DNA of 59,873 nt from Anaerococcus vaginalis (GTDB lineage Bacteria > Bacillota > Clostridia > Tissierellales > Peptoniphilaceae). The stretch is from the NCBI RefSeq assembly GCF_000307225.1, contig NZ_HE978617.1:176971-236843 (forward strand), written 5' to 3'. Numbering within the stretch: position 1 is the first letter of the stretch; every line of letters begins with the position of its first letter. Under the pieces are notes generated by a model, which was not told the DNA's origin, did no database searches, and saw only the letters and a list, made by a program, of their open reading frames with translations. Below, in pieces: positions 48,367 to 57,500 of this stretch. The translations under genes and the position numbers were made by a program.

Positions 48367-49742
48367 TTGAAAAAAGATTGGATGAAATAGCAAAAATGCT
48401 AGGAGGAGAAATTTCCGACACAAAGTTTTCCGATACAAAAATAAAAGGAATATCAATAGATTCTCGTACAATAAAAAAAGACAATCTATATATACCAATA
48501 GTTGGAGAAAAATTCGATGGAAGAATTTTTATTGAAGAATGTGAAAATGCTGGCTCTCCTGCATTTTTGATTGATAAAAATTATAAAATCCCAAAATCAA
48601 TATCAATTCCCTATGTAAAGGTAGAAGATACAAAAAAAGCCCTACAAGATTTAGCAAAAGCTTATAGGGATGAGCTTGATATAAAAATAATCGCGATTAC
48701 AGGCTCAAATGGAAAAACAACCTCTAAAAATTTGATTCATTCAGTTTTATCAGAAAAATATAAGGTTCAAAAAACCCAAGGAAATTTCAACAATAATATA
48801 GGACTTCCCCTAACCCTTTTAGATTTTTCAAAAGATACAGAAATTGGCGTAGTTGAAATGGGAACAGAAGATTTTGGAGAAATTTCAGAACTAACCCATA
48901 TAGCAAGACCAGATATGGCAATGATAACAAACATTGGCGATGCCCATCTTTTAAAATTAAAATCAAGAGAAGGAATTGCAAAAGCAAAACTTGAAATTCT
49001 TGAAGGCTTAAAAGAAGATGGAACTTTCATTTACAACGGTGATGACGAAATCTTAAAAAAAGTTTTACCATCCTATAAAATCAATCAAAAAACCATAAGT
49101 TTTGGAACAAGCGAAGAAGTAGATTTTAAAGTTAGTCCAAAAGAATTTTCAAGTACCTACACAAAATTTTCCTATGAAAATGAAGATTACACCGTTCCAC
49201 TTTTGGGATCCCACCAAGTTTTAAACGGAGCCTTGGCAGTTCTTATTGGAAAATTATTTAATCTTTCATATAAAGAAATTAATAATGGTCTTTCAAAAGC
49301 ATCAAATAATGCAAATAGAAATGAATTGATTGAAAGAAATGGCTTTGATATACTTGATGATGCCTACAAATCAAATCCCCAATCCCTAAAACAAGGACTT
49401 GAACTTGCAGGATTTTTGGACGGATACCTAAATAAAATTGTAGTATTAGGAGATATGTTAGAGCTTGGTGATGGAGAAAAAAATCTCCATTACAAGGCAG
49501 GACTTGATATAGATCCTAAAAAAATAAATTATTGCTTATTTTATGGTCCCCTTTGCAAGGAAATGTACAGGGCAAGCCTAGAAAATTTCCCAGAAGATAG
49601 AAGTTTTTATTTTGAAAATAAAAACGACCTAATTGATAAACTAAAACTTCTTATAACAAAATCAAGCCTAGTTTTTGTAAAAGGATCAAGAGGAGTTCAT
49701 ATGGAAGAAGTTATAGAAGCAATTTATGATTTTAGGGTATGA
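48363..49742 (+). CDS. murF: UDP-N-acetylmuramoyl-tripeptide--D-alanyl-D-alanine ligase
   Basis: The 459-residue Mur ligase adds the dipeptide made by Ddl to the muropeptide precursor. The ATP loop is ITGSNGKTTSKNLI. GNFNNNIGLPLTLL, NIGDAHLLKLKSREGIA and ILDDAYKSNPQSLKQGL are MurF hallmarks. The start overlaps the ddl stop (ATGA), so the two enzymes are made together. Confidence 0.94.
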   Translation: MIEKRLDEIAKMLGGEISDTKFSDTKIKGISIDSRTIKKDNLYIPIVGEKFDGRIFIEECENAGSPAFLIDKNYKIPKSISIPYVKVEDTKKALQDLAKAYRDELDIKIIAITGSNGKTTSKNLIHSVLSEKYKVQKTQGNFNNNIGLPLTLLDFSKDTEIGVVEMGTEDFGEISELTHIARPDMAMITNIGDAHLLKLKSREGIAKAKLEILEGLKEDGTFIYNGDDEILKKVLPSYKINQKTISFGTSEEVDFKVSPKEFSSTYTKFSYENEDYTVPLLGSHQVLNGALAVLIGKLFNLSYKEINNGLSKASNNANRNELIERNGFDILDDAYKSNPQSLKQGLELAGFLDGYLNKIVVLGDMLELGDGEKNLHYKAGLDIDPKKINYCLFYGPLCKEMYRASLENFPEDRSFYFENKNDLIDKLKLLITKSSLVFVKGSRGVHMEEVIEAIYDFRV

Positions 49743-49782
49743 TTAAAGTAGAAAAAATTAGAAAAGATATATAGGAGGAATT

Positions 49783-50715
49783 ATGATATACACTGTTACT
49801 CTAAATCCATCAGTAGATGTATTTTTGGAAATCAAAAACCTAAATCTTGGTGATAAAAACCATGTTTCCAATGAATTTACCCTTCCAGGAGGAAAGGCGC
49901 TTAATGTTTCAAGAGTCCTAGCCCAATTAAAAATCCCAACAGTTGCAACAGGATTTATAGGAGGACACCAAGGAAAATTTATAGAAGAATGGCTTGATAA
50001 AGAAAATATCATGACTGATTTTGTGAATATTGAACAGTCAAATAGAACAAATATAAAATTACTATTGGACAATGAAGAAACAACAATAAATTCACAAGGT
50101 CCAAGCATTAGCCACTACGAAGTAGACGAACTTTTATATTATTTATCAAGAGTTGGAGAAGGCGACACCATAGTTATGGGAGGCTCTATTCCACCAATGC
50201 AAGAAAAAGATGACGAAGATCTTTATTCAAGAATGGTATCAATAGCAAAAGCAAACAAGGCACAATTTATAGCAGATATTCCAGCAAAATATTTACCAGC
50301 AGTAATAAAGGAAGGACCAATTCTTGTAAAACCAAACGTAGAAGATTTGATGGAAATTTTTGGAACAAAAATAGAAACAATAGAAGAAATGGACAAGTAC
50401 GGCAAAAAAATTATAGAAATGGGAGCAAAAAATGCAATAATTTCTTATGGAAAAAAAGGCTCAATGTTTTTCTCCCAAAATGGACATTCCTATATATCCG
50501 AAGAAATCCATATAAATAAAGTTGTAAATTCAGTAGCATGTCGTGATTCAATGATTGGTGGTTTTATTGGAACCTTGGTAAGAACAAGCGATACAATAGA
50601 AGCCTACAAAGTTGCAGTAGCAGCTGCAACAGCAACAGCAGAAGTTCTCGATCTTCCAACAAGAGAAATGATTGAAAAAATAATACCAAAAGTTGTAATA
50701 ACACAATTTTCCTAA
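49783..50715 (+). CDS. PfkB-family sugar-phosphate kinase (1-phosphofructokinase-like) with altered anion-hole motif
   Basis: The 310-residue protein matches hexose-phosphate kinases of the FruK/LacC group: MIYTVTLNPSVDVFLE, FTLPGGKALNVSRVLAQL and GSIPPMQ for substrate binding, then VKPNVEDLMEIFG. In the C-terminal signature the usual VGAGDSM reads VACRDSM. The catalytic Asp is kept, but both glycines of the anion hole are lost. Activity is therefore uncertain; a tagatose- or fructose-phosphate substrate would be expected otherwise. No PTS genes are adjacent. It follows murF by 40 bases with its own ribosome site AGGAGG. Confidence 0.82.
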   Translation: MIYTVTLNPSVDVFLEIKNLNLGDKNHVSNEFTLPGGKALNVSRVLAQLKIPTVATGFIGGHQGKFIEEWLDKENIMTDFVNIEQSNRTNIKLLLDNEETTINSQGPSISHYEVDELLYYLSRVGEGDTIVMGGSIPPMQEKDDEDLYSRMVSIAKANKAQFIADIPAKYLPAVIKEGPILVKPNVEDLMEIFGTKIETIEEMDKYGKKIIEMGAKNAIISYGKKGSMFFSQNGHSYISEEIHINKVVNSVACRDSMIGGFIGTLVRTSDTIEAYKVAVAAATATAEVLDLPTREMIEKIIPKVVITQFS

Positions 50716-50795
50716 ATAATTCTAGTTATAGCTTGATTTAATGAAAGAAATAAAATGAAAAAGAAAAATTAGAAAATAAAAAAGAATAATCTAAT

Positions 50796-50849
50796 AAATA
50801 GACCAAATTTATAAGCTAATCAACGCTTAAAAATTCGGTCTATTTTTTT
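50796..50849 (+). terminator. Terminator after the pfkB-family gene
   Basis: AAATAGACC (50796-50804) and GGTCTATTT (50837-50845) pair, with an additional AAGC/GCTT stem inside, followed by TTTTTTTG. It ends the ddl-murF-kinase transcript. Confidence 0.8.
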
Positions 50850-50956
50850 GATTTTTCTAAATTATGATAATTTATCGTATCTATCCACTTCAGTCGAGAT
50901 GGAAATTTCTTAGTTTGAATTTTTATTATAAAAATTATTCCTGAAAATTTCTCAAA

Positions 50957-50985
50957 TAAAAAAAGCTTACTAATAAAAGTAAGCT
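50957..50985 (-). terminator. Terminator after mgtE
   Basis: AGCTTACT (50964-50971) and AGTAAGCT (50978-50985) form a perfect stem with a 6-base loop. Read leftward, they are followed by TTTTTTTATTTG. Confidence 0.85.
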
Positions 50986-50990
50986 AAATT

Positions 50991-52349
50991 TTATATATTC
51001 ATTATTAATTTTGCGACTTCAAAGTAGCATATCAATCCTATTGAATCTACAATTGTCGTTATTAAAGGACTTGCCATAATAGCTGGGTCGAAGCCTAATT
51101 TTTTTGCTCCCATTGGAAGAAGAGCTCCTACAACTTTTGCTATGATTATTATTACAAAAATTGTTATTCCTACAATCGCAGCAACTTCCAAATCAACCCT
51201 ATCAAAAAATAAACATTTGAAAAACGCCAACAAGGACATAACAAGTCCAACTATTATTCCAACTTCAAATTCTTTAAATACAACTTTAAACCAATCTTCA
51301 AGCTCAACATCTCCTGTTGCCATTCCACGAATTACAAGAGTTGATGATTGACTTCCTGCATTTCCGCCTGAGTCGGTTAGCATTGGTATAAACATATTTA
51401 GAGCAATAATTGATTCTATTACTCTTTGACTTGATTTTAAAATTGTTGATGTAAATGATGCTGAAACCATCAAAAACATTAACCATGGCAATCTATTTTT
51501 TGCAAGTTTTAAAGCAGAAGTATTTGAATACTCTTCTTCATCTGGAGTTGTACCAGCCATTCTTTGAAAGTCTTCTGTAGTTTCAAGTTCCATTATATCC
51601 ATGATATCGTCAACTGTAATTATTCCTATTAATCTTCTTTCACTATCGACAACAGGCAAAGCAGTAAAACCATATCTTCTAAAAGTTCTTGCTACTTCTT
51701 CTTGATCCTCATATGCCTCTACACTTATTACATCTTCATACATTAAATTTTTTACTTTTGTATCAGATGAACTTGTTACAATAAGTCTTAGTGAAACATA
51801 TCCCAATAAAGATTTTTTCACATCTGTAACATAGCAAGTATAAATTGTTTCTTTTGTAGAGCCAACTTTTTTTATCCTATCCAAAACTTCTTGACAAGTC
51901 ATTTCAGGATTTACTTCTACAAATTCTGTTGTCATCAAACTTCCAGCAGAATCTTCTGGAAATTGTAAAAATTTATTTACTCTTTTTCTTGTTTCTGCAT
52001 CAGAATTTCTTAATATTCTTTTTACAACAGTCGCCGGCATCTCTTCAAGGGTATCAATAACATCATCAAAGCTTAAAGCCTTAACTATAGCATCAAGTTC
52101 AGGATCCGTAATGGAAGTTAGAAGTCTATGCTTACCATCATGTTTTAATTCCGCAAAAACTTCAGCGGCATCATCTTTTCTTAAAAGCCTGTAAACTATC
52201 AAACTTTTTTCATTATCAAGCTCAGACATAAATTCTTCTATATCTACTGGGTTGGTCCTTCTTAAAGAATCCTTTAGAGCCGGAATATCTTTTTTTGCCA
52301 AAAGTTCATTTAGCTCTTTAATCCTTAGCTCACTGTTGTAGCTATTCAT
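50991..52349 (-). CDS. mgtE: Magnesium transporter MgtE
   Basis: The 452-residue protein has the MgtE N domain (residues ~20-130, LDNEKSLIVYRLL, FDDVIDTLEEMP), two CBS domains (~135-255, with YEDVISVEAYEDQEEVARTF) and five membrane helices with the filter segment MLTDSGGNAGSQSSTLVIRG. The cytosolic domains close the pore when magnesium is plentiful. It follows the protease gene by 4 bases and probably shares its transcript. Confidence 0.94.
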   Translation of the reverse strand: MNSYNSELRIKELNELLAKKDIPALKDSLRRTNPVDIEEFMSELDNEKSLIVYRLLRKDDAAEVFAELKHDGKHRLLTSITDPELDAIVKALSFDDVIDTLEEMPATVVKRILRNSDAETRKRVNKFLQFPEDSAGSLMTTEFVEVNPEMTCQEVLDRIKKVGSTKETIYTCYVTDVKKSLLGYVSLRLIVTSSSDTKVKNLMYEDVISVEAYEDQEEVARTFRRYGFTALPVVDSERRLIGIITVDDIMDIMELETTEDFQRMAGTTPDEEEYSNTSALKLAKNRLPWLMFLMVSASFTSTILKSSQRVIESIIALNMFIPMLTDSGGNAGSQSSTLVIRGMATGDVELEDWFKVVFKEFEVGIIVGLVMSLLAFFKCLFFDRVDLEVAAIVGITIFVIIIIAKVVGALLPMGAKKLGFDPAIMASPLITTIVDSIGLICYFEVAKLIMNI

Positions 52350-52353
52350 AATC

Positions 52354-53559
52354 TCACCCCTTAATCTCTTCTACCAATGTATCCAAAGCCTTGTTAAATT
52401 GGTCATCTTTATCAAGATTTTCAATATTCAAAGCCTTATCTTCATTTTTATTTTCAACTTCTATATCAGGTTTTACACCAATTTTATGAATTTTTGTGTT
52501 ATTAGGAGTAAAATATTCGCTAATTGTAATTTTTACACCAGATCCATCATCAAGCGGGAATATTTTTTGAACAATTCCCTTACCAAAAGAAGTTTTACCG
52601 ACAATTTTCGCCCTTTTTCTATCCTTGAAAGCACCAGCCAAAATTTCAGATGCTGAGGCAGAATTTTCATTAATAAGAACAGTCATAGGAGTTTTATCCA
52701 TATCCTTATCACTTTTTTCAACTATTTTTTTACCTTTCTTATCAACAGTTGAAACAATTACACCCTCATCCAAAAATGTATCAGCAATAGCAAGACAAAC
52801 ATCAAGATTTCCACCAGGATTATTTCTAAGATCCATAACAATTCCATCAACTTTTTGATCTTTTAAAGATTTAAGTTCCTTAGCAAACTCTTCCTTGGTT
52901 ACATCATCAAATTGTTTGATTTTTATATAGCCGATTTTTTTATCATCTTTTTCAACAACTTTACTTTCAACAGTATCAACTTCTACATCAGCTCTTACAA
53001 CTTCAATGTCTTTTTCTTCTGCCTTTCCATTATCATTTTTTCTAAGAATGCTAATTTTTACCTTATCACCAGCATTACCCCTGATTTTAGAAACAGCCTC
53101 TTCCAATTGCTCAGAAGAATAAGAAATATCATCAACCTTTGTAATATAATCTCCAACCTTAATACCAGCTTTTTGTGCAGGAGATTTATCAAAAACAGAA
53201 ATAGCCTTGATATAGCCTTCATCACTTGCCTGAACAGCCACACCAATACCAGCATATTTTCCATTTACCTCTTCCATAAGCTTTTCAAATTCATCTTTAG
53301 TATAATAAGCAGTATAAGGATCACCCAAATTTTCAAACATCCCCTTTAGTGAACCATCATACAATTGTTTTTCATCATAATCAAAAAGATAATTTTCATC
53401 AATCAATTCCTTCATAGCTTCCATTTGAGCCATGTGTTTTTGGTTTTCCTCAGATATTAGTTGATTATTGCTAGAAGAATTTTTACCAAGTGTAAAACCA
53501 GTAAAACCAATTCCAATAACCAATAAAAAGGCTAACAAAACCTTACCAATTTTTTTCAT
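52354..53559 (-). CDS. S41 carboxy-terminal processing peptidase (CtpA/CtpB type)
   Basis: An N-terminal membrane anchor or signal (KVLLAFLLVIGIGFTGFTLG) leads to a PDZ domain (GVAVQASDEGYIKAISVFD, PAQKAGIKVGDYI) and the S41 protease core. The core has the catalytic Ser in NENSASASEILAG and the Lys in GKTSFGKGIVQ. It acts outside the membrane on C-termini of secreted or envelope proteins. ATG 53559 follows GGAGGTATT; the frame upstream is not translated. The product has about 401 residues. Confidence 0.9.
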   Translation of the reverse strand: MKKIGKVLLAFLLVIGIGFTGFTLGKNSSSNNQLISEENQKHMAQMEAMKELIDENYLFDYDEKQLYDGSLKGMFENLGDPYTAYYTKDEFEKLMEEVNGKYAGIGVAVQASDEGYIKAISVFDKSPAQKAGIKVGDYITKVDDISYSSEQLEEAVSKIRGNAGDKVKISILRKNDNGKAEEKDIEVVRADVEVDTVESKVVEKDDKKIGYIKIKQFDDVTKEEFAKELKSLKDQKVDGIVMDLRNNPGGNLDVCLAIADTFLDEGVIVSTVDKKGKKIVEKSDKDMDKTPMTVLINENSASASEILAGAFKDRKRAKIVGKTSFGKGIVQKIFPLDDGSGVKITISEYFTPNNTKIHKIGVKPDIEVENKNEDKALNIENLDKDDQFNKALDTLVEEIKG

Positions 53560-53660
53560 AATACCTCCAATTTTTATAGCCAAAAATGGCAAAATTAAAA
53601 TTAAATACTCACTGTATTCTTTTATTTTAACATATATAGACCTTTTTTTAAATAAAATAC

Positions 53661-53708
53661 AAAACAAAAAAAAGAATAAATCAACAGGAAAATCCTATCA
53701 ATTTATTC
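53661..53708 (-). terminator. Terminator after the DJ-1 gene
   Basis: The sequences GAATAAATCAACAGGA (53674-53689) and TCCTATCAATTTATTC (53693-53708) pair with two mismatches. Read leftward, they are followed by a run of eight T. It lies 22 bases beyond the DJ-1 gene. Confidence 0.8.
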
Positions 53709-53729
53709 CCAAATAAAAATTATACAAAA

Positions 53730-54314
53730 TTAAAATTTAAAGCCAAAATAATTTTCAACAAAATTTTGTTGAATGCCTACTTTTACTTTCTCCTTTACCT
53801 TTACCCCTGAAATCTTTTCAATTAATTTCAAAGCTAAATAAACACTAGCACCAGCTCCTCTGGACGTTAAAATATTGCCGTCCTCAACGACAAGCTCATC
53901 TTTTTTATATTCACCAATATCCAAAAGCTCACCTTCAATACTAGGATGAGATACACAAGCCTTATCCGAAAGAATACCAGCCCTATCAAGAACAATAGGA
54001 CCTGCACAAATTGCACAAACAATTTTATCTTCCTCATAAAATTTCTTTACAATATCAATAACTTTTACATCATCCCTAAGATTGTCGGCCCCCTTTGTTC
54101 CACCAGGAATATAAAGAGCAGAGTAATCATCCAAGCTAATATCATCAATTAGCTTATCAGCTTTAACAATTATTTCGTGAGCACTATTAACATAAAAATC
54201 ATTTTTTATAGAAACAGTATCGACAGAAATATCAGCCCTCCTCAAATAATCAACAAGAGTAAGAGCCTCAATTTCCTCAAAACCATCAGCCAAAAAAACT
54301 AAAACTTTTTTCAT
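53730..54314 (-). CDS. DJ-1/PfpI-family protein
   Basis: The 194-residue protein has the class I amidotransferase-like fold: VLVFLADGFEEIEALTLVDYL at the start, the metal/nucleophile elbow CAICAGPIVLDRAG with the reactive Cys, and a C-terminal helix. Such proteins are stress-response deglycase- or chaperone-like enzymes; the substrate is unknown. The ribosome site AGGAGGAATTT precedes ATG 54314. Confidence 0.88.
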   Translation of the reverse strand: MKKVLVFLADGFEEIEALTLVDYLRRADISVDTVSIKNDFYVNSAHEIIVKADKLIDDISLDDYSALYIPGGTKGADNLRDDVKVIDIVKKFYEEDKIVCAICAGPIVLDRAGILSDKACVSHPSIEGELLDIGEYKKDELVVEDGNILTSRGAGASVYLALKLIEKISGVKVKEKVKVGIQQNFVENYFGFKF

Positions 54315-54480
54315 AAATTCCTCCTAATAAAAATATACCCAAAGATAATTTCAAATTTTAAAAATAAAGAAAAATTTAAAATTTATAATAACTAAAACTT
54401 TATCCTAAAAACAAATAAACTACTTACTCATATCCAAAGAAAGCAAAATCTCCTGATTTTTCTCTATAAATATATTAAAA

Positions 54481-54503
54481 CAAGCCCCCAAATCGAGAGC
54501 TTG
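54481..54503 (-). terminator. Weak terminator candidate after the large surface-protein gene
   Basis: CAAGC and GCTTG (54481-54485 and 54499-54503) pair over a 13-base loop. Read leftward, they are followed by TTTTAATAT. It is the only hairpin with T-rich sequence between the surface-protein gene and the DJ-1 gene. Confidence 0.4.
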
Positions 54504-54583
54504 TCTTAATCTATAAATTTATAAAATTTTGATACAATAGACCAACCAAGGGCAAGGTCCTTAGTCAATAAATTTTCAAAAAA

Positions 54584-57500
54584 TTATTTTCTTTCCTTTT
54601 TCTTAGAAGCGAACAATCCACCAACAGCTACTGTTAAAGTTGCTAATGTTCCTGCTAATGATCCAACTCCTGTTTGAACATTATTTGAATTTCCATTAGC
54701 TTTTTTACCTTCTTTAGCTTTTTTAGATTTTCTTTCTGTTTCTTTTGCCTTTTGAACAACAAGTTTTGACCTGTCGATGGTATCTTTTGATCCGTCTGGG
54801 TATGTGATTGTAACATTACCTTTATCATCTACTGATACGTCTGTTCCTTCTGGGAATTTGTCCTTGTTGGCTTCTTTTATCTTATCAGCTATTTCTGATT
54901 TTTCTTTTTCTGTTAATTTATCTTTGTCACCAACTTCAGTTTTTCCTGGTACTGTTGGGTCAATGATATCTGAAATTTTCATTTCTGGTTTTTCTTGAAC
55001 AAGGGAATCACCTTTCTTGTATTGGAATACAAGATTTTCAGCTGGGATTGTATCTTTTGATTTGTCTGGGTATGTGATTGTTGCATTACCTTTATCGTCT
55101 ACTGATACATCTGTTCCTTCTGGGAATTTATCCTTGTTTGCTTCTTTTATCTTGTCAGCTATTTCTGATTTTTCTTTTTCTGTTAGCTTATTAGGATCTT
55201 TAACTCCTGTTTTGTCTGGAACTGATGGATCAATTATATCTGAAATTTTTATTTCCGGTTTTTCTTCAACTGCTGGATCTCCGTGTTTATATTGGAATAC
55301 AAGATCTTTGGCTGGGATTGTATCTTTTGATTTGTCTGGGTATGTGATTGTCGCATTACCTCTATCATCTACTGATACTTCTGTTCCTTCTGGGAATTTA
55401 TCCTTGTTGACTTCTCTAATCTTATCAACTACTTCAGACTTTTCCTTTTCTGTTAGCTTATCAAGATCTTTAACGCCAGTTTTATCCGGAATATTTGGAT
55501 CTATTATTTCAGCTTGTTTTTCTTTTGGCTTATTTTCTAGACTACCATATTCTATTATTTGATCTTGAGGTTTTTGCGTTATTTTCCCCTCATTATCTTT
55601 TGTTAATTTTATTATTTTTTCACTTCCATCAGCAAGAGTAACATATAAAACATCATCATAATAAGTTTTATTACCTTTTATACCTTTTTGAACTACCCTT
55701 TCTAATCCTTTTTGAAGATTAGGATTTTCTTTTCTTATTGTCTTGTATCCTATATCTTCTTTTCTTTCTTGCTTTTTGCTTTTTATTTTTGATCCTAGTG
55801 TTACAGTCCATCCTTCAAGATCATTACCTTCGACTGTAAGAGTGTACAATTCATTTAGTCTTTGACTGTTTTCTCCAGTAAATTCAGCACTAAGTCTATA
55901 TTTTTTGTATTTACCAGTATAAGCAGAAAATAAAGGCAAATGATTATCTGATACCGCATCACCAAAGTTACTATTTTCATTTAGAGCTGATAGCCATTTT
56001 TTATTTTCATTTTCAAACTTATCGGTTGCTTCTATATCATTACCATTTCTAAGTTTTGATAACTCTTCATCCGAAAATCCACCATCTTCTTTTTTAGACA
56101 TATGCATATTATATTTAATCTTAATATTGTCTTTATCTTCGTCTAAGATAGTTGAGTTTTCTTTAATTTTATATTCAATATGAGTATTTGCTTGTTGATC
56201 AATTTCAACTCTTGTAAAACTTTTGGTGTTTGAAGGAACAAGACTTTCATCGAACATTTCGCCATGTAATCCATATCCCCATTTTGTATTTCCACCCCAG
56301 TTAGGTAAATAGAAATTTACAAATTTTAAATTTGTATAAGTTTCACCTGTTTGTTTGTCGGTGTATTTTTTTGGTACTTTTATTACAGCAGCTTCTCCTA
56401 CTTTTGATGGAATATATCCATAAACAAAAAATTCCTTTTTCTCTCCAGCTTTATTTATTCCTTCATACCTAACTACAGTCCTTAGATAGACTCCTTTACC
56501 TTTGTGTTCACCTGGAACTTTTCCTTCTTCTGATTCATCATAATTTTTATGATGAGTTACTTTTTCGTCTTTACGATGTTTCCACTCAACTATTATATAA
56601 TCTTCTTTTTCTTCCCATTGAGCAAAGACTTTTTGGTCAGATTTTACAATAGTATTTTCATCGAAAACTTCTCCACTACCATCTTCTTTTGTATTCCAGC
56701 CTTTAAAAATATAATTTTCTCTTTCAGGAATCTTTATATTTGGAAGCTCTTCTGAGCTTGTTTTATTGTCTTTAAAAGAATGTTCATAAAATACATCTTG
56801 AATATTTTCTTCAACTTTTCCTTCATCATTTTTGTAATTATAGTTGAATGTTACTTTTGGACGATACAACTTTGGTAAAACAATATAAGATCTATATTTT
56901 ATTCTTACATCTGTGTTATTTAAACCACTATCTGTGTCCCAACCCCTGAATGGACTTCCTTTATACAAGATATATTTTGAAATATCATATTCATTTTGAT
57001 TGCCATTTTTGTCAAATAAACTTGCATACCAATATAAAAATTTATATCCTTCCTTGGTTTTGAAGTCTTGAGCTATATCAATTTTGTGGTCTTTTGTAAT
57101 TCTTTTTCTTACATAATCCCTGCCTTCAACAAGCTCATCATTCCAACCTAAAACATCAGTATAAGTTTTTCCATTATTTTTACTTACCCAATCTTTGGTT
57201 TTAAAAATTTTCTTTGCTGTTTCTTCATCTTTTGGGAAAATAACATCAAAGACTCCAAGATGTAATCTTATATGACCATAATTAAATTCACCCATTTGAC
57301 TTCCATCTAAAATAAAATATTTATTATAATCACCAGCTGGAGAAATTGTGTTAGAAGGAAAACTATTGCTTGACATTTTTTCAAACCAATAATTATACCC
57401 ATCTGGTAAGCTGGTGTAGTCTAAGGCTACTAGATATCTCTTGCTCCTATCAAGATTATTAATATAATAAGATCCACTAAATCTTTTATCATCACCGAGT

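Noticed and set aside
54757-55506. Regular spacing suggestive of a CRISPR array
   Set aside because: The 270-bp period is in frame, the units code for protein and there are no short repeats with unique spacers.
54777-55562. Long open frames on the plus strand opposite the surface-protein repeats
   Set aside because: They are the antisense of the 270-bp coding repeats, which keep both strands open because the repeated codons lack reverse stops. They lack ribosome sites and known domains.
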